DNA of 64,000 bases from Priestia megaterium (lineage in GTDB: Bacteria; Bacillota; Bacilli; Bacillales; Bacillaceae_H), in assembly GCF_009497655.1 (NCBI RefSeq), contig NZ_CP023317.1, positions 3,129,501 to 3,193,500 on the forward strand, in the 5' to 3' direction. A model generated the notes under the pieces. That model ran no database searches. It was not told the origin of the DNA and saw only the letters and a program-made list of their open reading frames with translations. A program made the position numbers and the translations under genes. Below are positions 18,450-27,729 of the stretch, in pieces; position 1 is the first letter of the stretch; the number at the start of each line of letters is the position of its first letter.

Positions 18450-19730
18450 TTATTTATTCCCGAATGTCTCGAGTGTATTAATAATCACCTGAGCTGCTTT
18501 TTCGGCTCCTTGTTCAGCTCGGATTTGTTTTCCGATTTCTTGTGCTTTGGATTGAATTTCATTAACTTGCGTATAGGAAATAGCTGCGGATAATTTTTCA
18601 GCCGTCAATTCTTTTCTAGGAATGGCTTTTGCTCCAGCTCCCAGCTCATAAATTTTTCTTCCCCAAGCGAATTGGTCATTTCCATAAGGAATAATAACAC
18701 TTGGAACGCCAGCTCGAAGGCCTTCGGCTGTTGTTCCCGCTCCTCCATGATGAACAACGGCAGACATTTTAGGAAACAGCCACTCATGAGGGATATCTCT
18801 TACAAATAAAATGTCTTCTATTATCTCCCTCGTATGATTCATTCCACTTCCTCCTATATTGATGATACCTCGTTTCCCGGCAAGTTTTAAGGCTTTAATC
18901 ACTAAAGCAGTCGTTTCGCCTGCGTTTTTTTTATCCCCAATACTTCCAAATCCAATATAAACCGGCGGTTCTCCATTCTTTAAAAATCTTTCCAGCTTCT
19001 CTTCCGGCTCATAGCTATGGTCACTGTCCATAAACCAATTTCCGTAGGAATGAACGTGTTCAGGCCAATCTTTAGATACGGAAAATACGGCGGGACTTGA
19101 TGAAATAATAGTTGGGTTAGCTGCTGTACGCTGCTTTGGGTACGGACATAAAAAATCTTCAGGTCCTTCTCCATGCTGCTGAACCCAATATTTTTTTAAA
19201 GGACCACTTACTACTTTCCAAAATCCCCATTCAAAAATGCGATGCGTCAGCTTATTGTATATTTTTCCAAATCGTGGTCGATCATAAAAAATTAAAGCTG
19301 GATAGTCTTTTGTTGGTGTCATTGGAAAAGGGCTGGCTAAGATACTTGGTATATTCATCTCTTTAGCAGCAAAGTAACCAATTGCCGCACCTGGATGATA
19401 TACAATTGCATCGGCTCCTTTGCATGCTTTGTGCAAATCTTCTTGTATATTAATCATCATACCCATCATCTTTTCATTTTTTAAGCTTGAAAAAAATTTG
19501 AGAGGATTGTCTGCATTAATTGCGTCGTCTGCTGCTCCGCTCTCTATAATTTTAGAAACATCTCCTCGAAGCATGGCATATTCAAACCCGTACGATTCTA
19601 TGAAGTTTTGGTAAGCTTCTGAAGCGGCAATTCGTACACGGTATCCTTTCTTTTTTAACTCTAATCCTAAAGCCATAAAAGGCTGGGTGTCTCCTCGAGT
19701 TCCTGTTGTTAACATCGTAATAAGCATCAT
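18450..19730 (-). CDS. MGT-type UDP-sugar glycosyltransferase
   Basis: 426 residues, GT-B fold of family 1 (COG1819). The N-terminal acceptor half starts MLTTGTRGDTQPFMALGLEL as in sterol and macrolide glucosyltransferases; the donor half has VYIGFGSIGDKK, HEWLFPKMSAVVHHGGAGTT, AEGLRAGVPSVIIPYGNDQF, with the conserved His and the Asp-Gln that contact the UDP-sugar. Such enzymes glucosylate sterols, lipids or antibiotics. The ribosome binding site AAGGAGGCTGAA precedes the ATG. It heads an operon with a TetR gene, so it is probably induced by its acceptor or a related compound, perhaps for detoxification. Confidence 0.87.
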   Translation of the reverse strand: MMLITMLTTGTRGDTQPFMALGLELKKKGYRVRIAASEAYQNFIESYGFEYAMLRGDVSKIIESGAADDAINADNPLKFFSSLKNEKMMGMMINIQEDLHKACKGADAIVYHPGAAIGYFAAKEMNIPSILASPFPMTPTKDYPALIFYDRPRFGKIYNKLTHRIFEWGFWKVVSGPLKKYWVQQHGEGPEDFLCPYPKQRTAANPTIISSSPAVFSVSKDWPEHVHSYGNWFMDSDHSYEPEEKLERFLKNGEPPVYIGFGSIGDKKNAGETTALVIKALKLAGKRGIINIGGSGMNHTREIIEDILFVRDIPHEWLFPKMSAVVHHGGAGTTAEGLRAGVPSVIIPYGNDQFAWGRKIYELGAGAKAIPRKELTAEKLSAAISYTQVNEIQSKAQEIGKQIRAEQGAEKAAQVIINTLETFGNK

Positions 19731-19741
19731 TTCAGCCTCCT

Positions 19742-19775
19742 TATATTAAAACGACAACTATGTCGTTTTAATATA
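19742..19775. promoter_or_regulatory. Operator O1, perfect 15-4-15 palindrome
   Basis: Arms TATATTAAAACGACA and TGTCGTTTTAATATA around ACTA, just downstream of the predicted -10 and 12 bp before the glycosyltransferase start. It shares the core AACGACA-n-TGTC with O2. Confidence 0.85.
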
Positions 19776-19803
19776 ATGTACCCTTCTCCGATTAATTCGT
19801 CAA
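19775..19803 (-). promoter_or_regulatory. SigA promoter of the glycosyltransferase-TetR operon
   Basis: Minus strand TTGACG, 17-bp spacer, TACATT. The -35 shares three bases with O2 and the -10 abuts O1, so both operators would block the polymerase. Confidence 0.65.
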
Positions 19804-19832
19804 TAAAAACGACAATATTGTCATTTTTATTG
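19801..19832. promoter_or_regulatory. Operator O2, 16-bp arms with one mismatch
   Basis: CAATAAAAACGACAAT and ATTGTCATTTTTATTG. The centres of O1 and O2 are 58 bp apart. The core matches O1, which points to one TetR dimer type binding both. Confidence 0.8.
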
Positions 19833-19867
19833 CTATCCTTTATTTTCCTAAGGCTCTTTTCGTAAAG

Positions 19868-19927
19868 TTAAATAGTTGAATTTGCTTGTCTTAAGTCCAA
19901 AAACGTAACATAGATGTCTTTAATCAT
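19868..19927 (-). CDS. Possible 19-codon micro-ORF
   Basis: ATG at 19927 follows AGGAGG by ten bases and the frame gives MIKDIYVTFLDLRQANSTI before TAA. The binding site is good, but the length allows chance and there is no terminator after it. It lies upstream of the glycosyltransferase operon, on the same strand. Confidence 0.25.
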   Translation of the reverse strand: MIKDIYVTFLDLRQANSTI

Positions 19928-19984
19928 TGAGAAAGCGCCTCCTGAAAGAGTATTCTAAAGATAACCCCCTCTTTATAAAGAATG

Positions 19985-20022
19985 AAAAAAAGATGCTTCG
20001 GGTTTTAAACGAAGCATCTTTT
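19985..20022 (-). terminator. Terminator of the 161-aa hypothetical gene
   Basis: AAGATGCTTCG / CGAAGCATCTT stem, 9-base loop, seven T residues on the minus strand. Confidence 0.85.
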
Positions 20023-20059
20023 ACCTATTAGAGCTATGAATAGTTACCTATTTTTCAAG

Positions 20060-20545
20060 TTAAACTGCTCGTGAAGCAGCTAATTTCTCGATTGGGGCTT
20101 GTTCAATGTCTGCTGCTGAAATATGCAGCAACTTTTCTAAAACAGCCGTTATGCCCTCATTTGTTTCATTAGTTTTTTTACAGTCATTAATATGCTGGTT
20201 TAATTGCTTTTTATAAGCCTCGGTATGAATGAGCCACTGACTTAAAAGCGCTTTTGTCGCCTTTCTTTCGTCTTCGCTTTTAGCTCCAAATAAGCTCTCC
20301 ATATCAGGTTCTTGAATAGTTAGTTTACTAAAATCTTCCCTTACTGCAAGCCAAAAATAGTTCTTTTCGTATTCGTAATATCTGTGTTCTTTTAATAAAA
20401 AGTAGCCAATTTCAAATTCAATGCGATAGAGCGGCTGATTAATTTTCGGCGCATGAAGGCTTTTAAAGTTAATATGCTCTGCATCATCTACATAAACTTC
20501 TGAACCGTATTGGGTTTTAATAATTTTAGCGTCTACTGTATTCAT
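20060..20545 (-). CDS. Hypothetical protein, 161 aa
   Basis: Start ATG 20545 is preceded by AAAGAGGTAAAC; the longer in-frame start at 20587 has no binding site. The protein is soluble and helical in its second half. Visible features are paired aromatic charged stretches (YEYEKNYFWLAVREDFSKL) and a long basic-acidic helix (QWLIHTEAYKKQLNQHINDC). I do not recognise a family. It lies downstream of the pentose-phosphate operon behind a hairpin without a T run (20575-20612), so it could be partly read from that operon; its own terminator follows. Confidence 0.6.
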   Translation of the reverse strand: MNTVDAKIIKTQYGSEVYVDDAEHINFKSLHAPKINQPLYRIEFEIGYFLLKEHRYYEYEKNYFWLAVREDFSKLTIQEPDMESLFGAKSEDERKATKALLSQWLIHTEAYKKQLNQHINDCKKTNETNEGITAVLEKLLHISAADIEQAPIEKLAASRAV

Positions 20546-20574
20546 GATGTTTACCTCTTTAAGGATATTATGAG

Positions 20575-20612
20575 AGAACGCGTGCATTCTTTTTCTAGAA
20601 TGCGCACGTTCT
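20575..20612. other. Hairpin between tal and the hypothetical gene
   Basis: AGAACGCGTGCATTCT / AGAATGCGCACGTTCT, 16-bp arms with two mismatches and a 6-base loop, but no T run on the minus strand. It may be a weak terminator or an RNA-stability element at the operon end. Confidence 0.5.
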
Positions 20613-20623
20613 TTATCTTTTAC

Positions 20624-21292
20624 TTAGTTTTGAACAGCGTTTTTCCAATCAGCCGCAAACTTTTCAATTCCTTGTTCGGTTAAAGGATGTTTGACAAGCT
20701 GCTCGATTACTGAATATGGAATAGTTGCAATATGAGCTCCGGCAAGGGCTACGCGTGTAACGTGATCCGGATGTCTTACAGAAGCCGCAATGATTTGAGA
20801 GTCGATATTTTGAATGCGGAACAGCTCGGCAATTTTAGCCACAAGCTGCACGCCGTCTTCAGAAATATCATCAAGGCGACCAAGGAACGGAGATACATAT
20901 GTTGCACCTGCACGAGCTGCTAAAAGCGCTTGGTTTACAGTGAAAATAAGCGTTACGTTTGTTTTTACACCTTTTTTAGCAAGGTAGCGAGTCGCTTCTA
21001 ATCCAGCGATTGTCATTGGAAGCTTAATCGTAATATTTTGGTCCCCGCCGTTAATTTTGATTAGTTCTTCTGCTTGCGCAATCATGTCTTCTGCTGTTTC
21101 GGCATCCGGCGTCACTTCTGCTGAAACGGATTCTACTTCTGGAACGGTTTTTAAAATTTCTTCAATACGATCTTCAAACTTTACGCCTTCTTTTGCAACA
21201 AGAGAAGGGTTTGTTGTGACGCCAGATAAAACGCCCACTTTGTATGCTTTTTTAATATCGTCAAGGTTTGCAGTATCAATAAAAAATTTCAT
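20624..21292 (-). CDS. tal: Transaldolase, TalC/MipB type
   Basis: 222 residues, the short single-domain class. Start [20 protein letters not shown] and [13 protein letters not shown] are the family opening; the Schiff-base Lys lies in [35 protein letters not shown] and GADIA-like [16 protein letters not shown] complete it. It transfers dihydroxyacetone units between sugar phosphates (sedoheptulose-7-P and glyceraldehyde-3-P to erythrose-4-P and fructose-6-P). It closes the zwf-tkt-gnd-tal operon, 49 bp after gnd. The F6P-aldolase relatives share the fold, but operon context favours transaldolase. Confidence 0.95.
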   Translation of the reverse strand: MKFFIDTANLDDIKKAYKVGVLSGVTTNPSLVAKEGVKFEDRIEEILKTVPEVESVSAEVTPDAETAEDMIAQAEELIKINGGDQNITIKLPMTIAGLEATRYLAKKGVKTNVTLIFTVNQALLAARAGATYVSPFLGRLDDISEDGVQLVAKIAELFRIQNIDSQIIAASVRHPDHVTRVALAGAHIATIPYSVIEQLVKHPLTEQGIEKFAADWKNAVQN

Positions 21293-21341
21293 TTTTTCAT
21301 TCCTCCATTAGTTTTTTTTACTATACCCACTATTTCACTTG

Positions 21342-22235
21342 TTATTTCTTTTCCACAGCATGACCGCCAAACTCGTTTCGAAGCGCGGAAACTACCTTTC
21401 CTGTAAAGGTATCATCTTCAAGCGAGCGATAGCGCATCAGTAAAGACATCGCAATAACCGGCGTAGCTGTTTGAAGGTCTAGAGCCGTTTCGACCGTCCA
21501 CTTCCCTTCACCAGAAGAGTTCATAACTCCTTTGATGTCATCTAGCTTAGCATCTTTAGAGAATGCATTTTCCGTTAATTCCATGAGCCATGAACGAATA
21601 ACTGACCCGTTATTCCATACTCTCGCCACTTTTTCGTAATCATAGTCGAACTGGCTTTTTTCAAGAACTTCAAATCCTTCTCCGATTGCTGCCATCATGC
21701 CGTATTCAATGCCGTTATGAACCATTTTTAAAAAGTGGCCGCTCCCTGCTTCTCCAGCATATAGATATCCGTTTTCTACTGCTGTATCGCGGAAGATAGG
21801 TTCAACAATTTCCCACGCTTCACGATCTCCGCCAATCATATAGCAAGCTCCGCTACGAGCGCCTTCCATTCCGCCAGATGTTCCAACGTCCATAAAGCGA
21901 ATTTTGTTTTCTTTTAACTCGTTATAGCGTCGAATAGACTCTTTGTAATGAGAGTTTCCGGCTTCAATTACGATATCTCCTTCAGCTAAAAGAGGAGATA
22001 TTTCACTAATAACAGAATCAACAACCGTATGAGGAACCATCAGCCATACGACTCTTGGCGTTTCTAATGACTGAACAAGCTCCTGTAAGCTTGATACTCC
22101 TGACGCACCGTACCCTTTCATTTGTTCCACTGCGTTTGAATTTACGTCAAATGCTACAACGTCATGACGCTGATCCAGTAAGTTTTGTCCTAAGTTAATC
22201 CCCATTTTCCCTAAACCAACTAATCCTACTTTCAT
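21342..22235 (-). CDS. gnd: 6-phosphogluconate dehydrogenase, short YqeC/GntZ-related type
   Basis: 297 residues, the short decarboxylating class (about 470 in the long one). N-terminal Rossmann GLVGLGKMGINLGQNLLDQR; substrate motif DVGTSGGMEGARSGACYMIG; catalytic Lys and Asn in FLKMVHNGIEYGMMAAIGEG; then WNNGSVIRSWLMEL. It oxidises 6-phosphogluconate to ribulose-5-P and CO2 with NAD or NADP; the short class often prefers NAD, which cannot be read here with certainty. It lies between tkt and tal. No separate 6-phosphogluconolactonase gene is in this operon. Confidence 0.93.
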   Translation of the reverse strand: MKVGLVGLGKMGINLGQNLLDQRHDVVAFDVNSNAVEQMKGYGASGVSSLQELVQSLETPRVVWLMVPHTVVDSVISEISPLLAEGDIVIEAGNSHYKESIRRYNELKENKIRFMDVGTSGGMEGARSGACYMIGGDREAWEIVEPIFRDTAVENGYLYAGEAGSGHFLKMVHNGIEYGMMAAIGEGFEVLEKSQFDYDYEKVARVWNNGSVIRSWLMELTENAFSKDAKLDDIKGVMNSSGEGKWTVETALDLQTATPVIAMSLLMRYRSLEDDTFTGKVVSALRNEFGGHAVEKK

Positions 22236-22265
22236 GTGAACAGCTCCTTCTATTTGTCTAATTGT

Positions 22266-24260
22266 TTAAGCCTTTAGCAATTCTTTTGCTTGTGCCACTA
22301 CGTTTTCTTCTGTAAATCCAAACAGCTTCATCACATCAGCTCCGGTTCCTGAAGCACCGAATGTGTCAATAGCTAACACTTTTCCTTTTTGTCCTACAAA
22401 ACGTTCCCAGCCAAGTGAAATTCCCATTTCTAGAGAGATTCGTTTTGAAACAGATTCAGGCAAGATGCGCTCTTGATACTCTTTTGACTGTTTGCCAAAC
22501 AGCTCCCAGCTAGGCATTGCTACAACTCGAACAGATGTACCTTCACGCTCTAGCTGAGCTTTTGCACTGACAGCTAGTGCTACTTCAGAACCTGTAGCGA
22601 TGAAAATCATCTCCGGGTTATCGTCTGTTTCAGTTAATACGTAAGCACCTTTAGCTAGGTCATTGATATTTTGTTTTGTTTCTTCAAACACAGGCAAGTT
22701 TTGACGGCTAAGCACTAGGGCTACAGGACCTTCCGCTTGCTGAAGCGCATAAGCCCAAGCGCTTGCTGTTTCGTTTGCATCAGACGGACGGATTACGGTA
22801 AGCCCTGGAATTGCACGAAGAGAAGCAAGGTGTTCAACCGGCTCATGAGTTGGTCCATCTTCTCCTACTGCTATGGAATCATGAGTAAACACATACGTGA
22901 CCGGCAGCTTTTGCAGTGCAGCTAAACGAATCGCTGGACGCAAGTAATCATTAAAAACAAAGAATGTGCTGACAAACGGCTTCACACCGCCGTGAAGGGC
23001 CATTCCATTACCGGCCGCTCCCATTGCATGTTCACGTACGCCGAAATAAATATTTCGATTACCGAAATATCCGGGTGCGTAAGGGCCTTCTTCTTTAATG
23101 TCCGTCATCGTGGAATGTGATAAATCAGCACTGCCTCCAAAAATAGATGGCACAGATTTAGTGAAATAATTAATAGCTTCTCCGCTTGCAACACGCGTCG
23201 AAATCGCTTTTTCCGATGAGAATGTTAAAATATCATTCACTTCAATTAGTGCCTCACCAGTAATGGCACGTTCTAATTCATCTGCCAGCATAGGGTATTC
23301 TTTTTGGTAAGAAGCAAACAGTTCGTTCCACTCTGCTTCTGCTTTCATCCCTTTTTCTTCTAGCTTTTCAAAATGAGCTTTTACTTCTTCTGGAACATAG
23401 AAGTTTTCTTCAGCGTCCCAGCCGTAGGCTTGTTTTGTTGCTTTTGCTTCTTCTTCTCCAAGCGGATTGCCGTGTGCTTTATTTGTTCCCGCTACTTTTG
23501 GACTTCCGTAGCCAATAATTGTTCTCACTTCAATGAGCGTTGGCTGTTCCGTGTTCTGTTTCGCTTTTTCGATGGCGCTTGTGATTTCATCCACGTCATT
23601 TCCATCTTCTACACGTAAATACTGCCAGTTTGCAGATTCCGCTCTTTTTTGGATATTTTCGCTAAATGAAAGATTTAATTCCCCGTCTAACGAAATATCG
23701 TTGGAGTCATATAAAGCAATAAGTTTACCAAGCTTCATATGGCCAGCCATTGACATCGCTTCATAAGAAATGCCTTCCATTAAGTCACCATCGCCTACTA
23801 ACGTATACGTATAGTGATCAATAACAGAGAAATTTGGTTTATTAAATTTTGCCGCTAAATGAGCTTCTGCCATTGCCATTCCGACTGCATTTGCAATTCC
23901 TTGACCTAAAGGACCTGTTGTTGCTTCTACGCCGTCCGTATGGCCAAATTCAGGATGACCCGGTGTTTTACTATTTAGCTTGCGGAAGCCTTTTAAATCT
24001 TCTACTGATACATTGTATCCGCTTAGATGCAGCATGCTATACAGCAAGCTTGAGCCATGACCGGCTGATAAGATAAAACGATCTCGGTTAAACCAGCTTG
24101 AATTTGCCGGATTATGCTGTAAGTGATTCGCCCACAGCGCATAGGTCATCGGAGCCGCTCCCATCGGAAGTCCCGGGTGTCCTGAATTAGCTGCGTTCAC
24201 CGCGTCAATTGACAGGGTGCGAATCGTATTAACTGCGAGTGTATCTATGTTGGTACTCAT
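22266..24260 (-). CDS. tkt: Transketolase
   Basis: 664 residues, full length. Thiamine-diphosphate enzyme of the non-oxidative pentose phosphate pathway. The opening [20 protein letters not shown], the ThDP motif [20 protein letters not shown]...ND, the phosphate-binding [20 protein letters not shown] and the C-terminal domain are all present. It moves two-carbon units between ketose donors and aldose acceptors. It is the second gene of the operon; the gap to zwf is 28 bp and to gnd 30 bp, with no terminator. Confidence 0.97.
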   Translation of the reverse strand: MSTNIDTLAVNTIRTLSIDAVNAANSGHPGLPMGAAPMTYALWANHLQHNPANSSWFNRDRFILSAGHGSSLLYSMLHLSGYNVSVEDLKGFRKLNSKTPGHPEFGHTDGVEATTGPLGQGIANAVGMAMAEAHLAAKFNKPNFSVIDHYTYTLVGDGDLMEGISYEAMSMAGHMKLGKLIALYDSNDISLDGELNLSFSENIQKRAESANWQYLRVEDGNDVDEITSAIEKAKQNTEQPTLIEVRTIIGYGSPKVAGTNKAHGNPLGEEEAKATKQAYGWDAEENFYVPEEVKAHFEKLEEKGMKAEAEWNELFASYQKEYPMLADELERAITGEALIEVNDILTFSSEKAISTRVASGEAINYFTKSVPSIFGGSADLSHSTMTDIKEEGPYAPGYFGNRNIYFGVREHAMGAAGNGMALHGGVKPFVSTFFVFNDYLRPAIRLAALQKLPVTYVFTHDSIAVGEDGPTHEPVEHLASLRAIPGLTVIRPSDANETASAWAYALQQAEGPVALVLSRQNLPVFEETKQNINDLAKGAYVLTETDDNPEMIFIATGSEVALAVSAKAQLEREGTSVRVVAMPSWELFGKQSKEYQERILPESVSKRISLEMGISLGWERFVGQKGKVLAIDTFGASGTGADVMKLFGFTEENVVAQAKELLKA

Positions 24261-24288
24261 GTGTCATCCTTCTTTCGCTTTGTTTGTA

Positions 24289-25791
24289 TTAAACTGGCTG
24301 CACTTCGCGTGATTGACTTGCTGTTTCTTCATCCAACCACCATTTAAAGCCGTCTTTTTCTACCAGTGCATGTGATGCATCAGGGCCGTATGAACCAGCA
24401 GCATATTTGTGAAGCGGCACTGTATTTTCCTGAAATGCTTCAAGAAGCGGCTGAACCCATTCCCAAGCTAGCTCTACTTCTTTCCAATGAGCAAAAAATG
24501 TAGAATCTCCGGCGCATGCATCTGCAATAAGGCGTTCATATGCTTCCGGTGCTCCTTCTTGCTGACCTGAAAAATTAATTTGTACAGGCTCAATATGACC
24601 ATGATTAAATGGATTTTTGCTGTTTAACTGCAGCGTAATATTTTCGTGCGGGTTAATTTCAATGATCAACAGATTTGGAGATGTTGTTTCTCCTTTGTCT
24701 AAGTACAACTCTTTTAGCGAGTCTTTGAATTCAATAACAATTCGCGTCGCTTTTTCCGCCATTCTTTTCCCTGTACGAATGTAGAAAGGAACGCCGTTCC
24801 AAAGCGAATTATCGATATATAGTCTGGCTGCTAAAAACGTGTCCGTCTGAGAAGATGGTGATACACCGGGCTCATTTATGTAGCTCGGCACTGAAGCCCC
24901 GTTTATTTTTCCAGCCTCATATTGACCGCGAACAACGTCTAGATCCATATCTTCTTTTACAAGCGGACGAAGCGCTTTTAACACATTTATTTTTTCGTTT
25001 CGAATATCATCAGCGCTAATGCGGGCCGGTAAGTGCATAGCCGCCATCATCAGCATTTGCAGCATATGATTTTGAACCATATCTCGAATGGCTCCTGAAT
25101 GGTCATAATAGCTTGCTCTTTCCTCTACGCCGACCGTTTCACTTGCTGTAATTTGTATATTCGCAATATGTTCGTTATTCCATAATGATTGAAGAATAGG
25201 ATTAGCGAATTCCAGCGCTTCTAAATTTTGTACCATCGACTTGCCAAGATAGTGGTCAATGCGGTAAATCTCTTCTTCTTTAAACGCTTTGCTTAAGTTT
25301 TCGTTTAATTGACGAGCTGACTGTAGATCATGGCCAAACGGTTTTTCAATAATTAACCGTTTCCAACCTTTTGTAGCACCTAAGCCACTGTCTTTAATAT
25401 GCTCGGCAATCGTACCAAAAAATTCTGGTGCAACGGATAGATAAAACATTCGGTTGCTTGGAATGTTTCGTTCCTCTTCGCGTGCTTCTACTAGATTTAA
25501 CAACTTTTTATAATCTTCAGCATTCGTTGCATCCAATGGGCTGTAGCGAAAAGCTGAAAGAAAATGCTGCATAAGAGATGAATCTTTTTCGACGCGACGT
25601 GAAAAAGTATGAATAGACTCTTTTACTTTTTCCTGAAAGTCAGCGTCGGACATCTCCCTTCTGCCTAGTCCTACAACAGAAATTGATTTAGGGATTTTCC
25701 CGTCTACAAATAAATTATAGAGTGCAGGATAAATTTTGCGTTTCGCTAAATCACCTGTTGAACCGAATAAAACAAAAGTCATCGCTTCCAT
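24289..25791 (-). CDS. zwf: Glucose-6-phosphate 1-dehydrogenase
   Basis: 500 residues, family-typical. N-terminal nucleotide site FVLFGSTGDLAKRKIYPALY, the signature RIDHYLGKSMVQNL with the catalytic His and Lys in the Gly-Lys-Ser step, and the C-terminal KWWLDEE. It makes 6-phosphogluconolactone and NADPH, entering the oxidative branch. The start is supported by AGGAGGAAGAG 4 bases before the ATG. First gene of the operon, preceded by a SigA-type promoter at 25866-25894. The NADPH it supplies is also what CYP102A1 needs, 18 kb away, but no regulatory link is visible. Confidence 0.97.
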   Translation of the reverse strand: MEAMTFVLFGSTGDLAKRKIYPALYNLFVDGKIPKSISVVGLGRREMSDADFQEKVKESIHTFSRRVEKDSSLMQHFLSAFRYSPLDATNAEDYKKLLNLVEAREEERNIPSNRMFYLSVAPEFFGTIAEHIKDSGLGATKGWKRLIIEKPFGHDLQSARQLNENLSKAFKEEEIYRIDHYLGKSMVQNLEALEFANPILQSLWNNEHIANIQITASETVGVEERASYYDHSGAIRDMVQNHMLQMLMMAAMHLPARISADDIRNEKINVLKALRPLVKEDMDLDVVRGQYEAGKINGASVPSYINEPGVSPSSQTDTFLAARLYIDNSLWNGVPFYIRTGKRMAEKATRIVIEFKDSLKELYLDKGETTSPNLLIIEINPHENITLQLNSKNPFNHGHIEPVQINFSGQQEGAPEAYERLIADACAGDSTFFAHWKEVELAWEWVQPLLEAFQENTVPLHKYAAGSYGPDASHALVEKDGFKWWLDEETASQSREVQPV

Positions 25792-25865
25792 ATCTCTTCC
25801 TCCTGTTAGGAAAAATATAATCTTTAAAAAGTAACTTTTCTTTCATTCGTTACTTTATGTAACCT

Positions 25866-25894
25866 ATCTTATTCCTGAAATATTTTTTCGTCAA
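25866..25894 (-). promoter_or_regulatory. Predicted SigA promoter of the zwf operon
   Basis: Minus strand TTGACG (25889-25894), 17-bp spacer, TAAGAT (25866-25871). The start would be about 70 bp before zwf. GTTAC-n5-GTAAC dyad at 25847-25861 lies near the start site and could be an operator. Confidence 0.55.
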
Positions 25895-26111
25895 GATATA
25901 AAACTCATAAAAAATCATTTCAATTTTCTTTTGTTCTTTAAACCCTATAGCCGCTTATCTTAGATAATTTATGGAAAAATAATGAAAATACTTTTTAGTT
26001 GAATTTAGAAAATAAATCTGCTTTAATGGATTTGATAGAATTGTATGAAAGTAAAAGCATACATAATGTTTGCATATTTACCAAGGGAAAATATCAAAAG
26101 GTGGAAGTAAT

Positions 26112-26174
26112 ATGAAAGCTCAGCTAATCAAGATGCCTGAAGATCTATCTGTTTTTCACATAGAAAAATCGTAG
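26112..26174 (+). CDS. Possible 20-aa peptide before a terminator
   Basis: ATG at 26112 follows AAAAGGTGGAAG by 5 bases; the frame is MKAQLIKMPEDLSVFHIEKS with TAG inside the left arm of a terminator. It shares the form of other tiny ORFs in this window. Short length means chance cannot be excluded. It is in a 445-bp gap (25792-26236) that otherwise holds only the zwf promoter and this terminator. Confidence 0.35.
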   Translation: MKAQLIKMPEDLSVFHIEKS

Positions 26175-26220
26175 CTCAATCCAAAAGAGTCACCGGAAGT
26201 TGACCTCTTTTTTTGAGCTA
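26172..26220. terminator. Terminator in the zwf / 26237 gap
   Basis: Outer TAGCTCAA / TTGAGCTA and inner AAAAGAG-TCA / TGACCTCTTTT arms form one long hairpin with a T7 run on the plus strand. Confidence 0.7.
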
Positions 26221-26236
26221 CACTCACACTTTAACT

Positions 26237-26608
26237 TTAATGCGTCACTGCGACAAGAAGCATAAGCATCATATAGAGGTTAAAAACAGCAAGTAAAACA
26301 AGAACGATATAGACTAGTTTTTTACCTATCTTACCTAAAAAGTAGACGTTGACTAACATAAAATACACGCCTGCTGCGCATAGCGTAAATGCAAGAAATT
26401 CCTTGCACTCACTCGGCTTCATTTGAAAATCTGGATTATAGTAAATTCGGAGATCTTTACTAATAGCGAACGGCACGGTCCACCACCTGATCAAAATTCC
26501 AATAAACATAAGTATCCCTATTGTGTTTAAAGTGGACTGAAGTGTTCTCCGCTGTTTCTTTCTCATATCCACATCCGTTTGTGCGGACCTTTTAAAGTTT
26601 GTTCGCAT
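26237..26608 (-). CDS. Hypothetical membrane protein, 123 aa
   Basis: Start ATG 26608 has GGGGGGAAATAC directly upstream. Three membrane helices are seen (IGILMFIGILIRWW, EFLAFTLCAAGVYFMLVNVY, LVYIVLVLLAVFNLYMMLML), after a basic N-terminus (FKRSAQTDVDMRKKQRRTL) that would face the cytosol. The frame stays open for another 54 codons upstream to 26770, with a Cys-rich, His-rich sequence, but without a binding site for its ATG. Family unknown. Confidence 0.65.
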   Translation of the reverse strand: MRTNFKRSAQTDVDMRKKQRRTLQSTLNTIGILMFIGILIRWWTVPFAISKDLRIYYNPDFQMKPSECKEFLAFTLCAAGVYFMLVNVYFLGKIGKKLVYIVLVLLAVFNLYMMLMLLVAVTH

Positions 26609-26839
26609 GTATTTCCCCCCATGATGTTTTTGCATACAGCAAAAAGGGTCATCAGCCATACACAGGTCTCTCCCCCGGCTATTTCTTACACCACCAAAAG
26701 GTGCGTAATGATCATCACGCAAGGCTTCAATGAAGCTACATTCTTTATCTATATTCACTTTATGCTGCATTTGATGCTTTCACAGCTTCTGAGCATACCA
26801 GCTTGTTTTTCGTTTCGTATTGAATTATATACATACACA

Positions 26840-26871
26840 AAAATAAGCCCTGGCTGATAGAGCCAAGGCTT
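26840..26871 (-). terminator. Terminator of the GAF-STAS gene
   Basis: AAGCCTTGGCT / AGCCAGGGCTT stem (one mismatch) followed on the minus strand by ATTTTTG. Confidence 0.75.
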
Positions 26872-26874
26872 GGT

Positions 26875-27729
26875 TCATGTTTTGATTAAGTTATACCCCA
26901 CACATTGAAGAGCTTGTTGAATATTTTTCACGACTTTTAACTGTAAGTTTCTCAAATCATGATTTTTAGTTTGCTCTTTCGCAAATGTGGGGGTTACACC
27001 TGTTATAACTGCTTGAGCACCCATGAGCTGAAGTGCTGTAATCATTTTCAAGAAGAAATTCGGAAACTCTTTTTCTCTCAGAAGCAGCTTCGATAAATCA
27101 ATGATAAAGTAATCTATTTCATTATGAGCTGCATCGTGAAGCACATCTGTCATAATCTGATCCGCACGCTCTTTATCAATAATACCTTGAAGAGAAAGAA
27201 TCGAAACCCCCTCTGTAATCGGAATAATTGGGACGCTTAAAAATCCCATCTGATATCGTGTTTCATCCAGATCGATCATATGGGATAAGATACCTGCCAT
27301 TGATTGTAAAAAAGCAATATCTTCTCCTGAAAATTCTTTTTCTTCCTTGTCCATTACACAGAGTGTTCCAAATACATTTCCTTTTAAATCTTTTAATGTA
27401 ACACCTAAAAAACCTTTTACCTGCAATTGATCCGTTACTTCTAGCTGTCTTGTAACGGCATCCTTCATCAGATTTGCCGTATGCATAACGTCTCCGTCAT
27501 TCATAATAATTAAGCGGCAGTATGTACCTCCGTATTCAACGCTGTATCCTTCAGGAATAATCTCTTCCTTCTCGTTATATGAGCTGAGGACCGTCATCGC
27601 TGTTTCTCCTCTTCTAGTTACGTACGTTGTGCTGACATTCAGCTGTTTGGTAATAACCTCAAATAATTTTTGCGAAACAGACCGCAGTGAATAAAAATGA
27701 GGAACTTTATTTTCTCCATCAACGTTCAT
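26875..27729 (-). CDS. GAF-STAS protein, RsbR-like
   Basis: 284 residues without membrane segments. Residues 20-155 form a GAF domain (KGFLGVTLKDLKGNVFGTLC followed by VMDKEEKEFSGEDIAFLQSM); residues 165-280 form a STAS domain like the C-terminal half of RsbR-type stressosome proteins (ILSLQGIIDKERADQIMTDV, FIIDLS, LMGAQAVITGVTP). In RsbR paralogs the STAS Thr sites are phosphorylated by RsbT. Here a Ser is at the first position (DLS) and the usual GVP-VDT loop is replaced by a charged segment. It may be an extra stress-signalling input. No rsbRST genes are next to it. Confidence 0.75.
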   Translation of the reverse strand: MNVDGENKVPHFYSLRSVSQKLFEVITKQLNVSTTYVTRRGETAMTVLSSYNEKEEIIPEGYSVEYGGTYCRLIIMNDGDVMHTANLMKDAVTRQLEVTDQLQVKGFLGVTLKDLKGNVFGTLCVMDKEEKEFSGEDIAFLQSMAGILSHMIDLDETRYQMGFLSVPIIPITEGVSILSLQGIIDKERADQIMTDVLHDAAHNEIDYFIIDLSKLLLREKEFPNFFLKMITALQLMGAQAVITGVTPTFAKEQTKNHDLRNLQLKVVKNIQQALQCVGYNLIKT

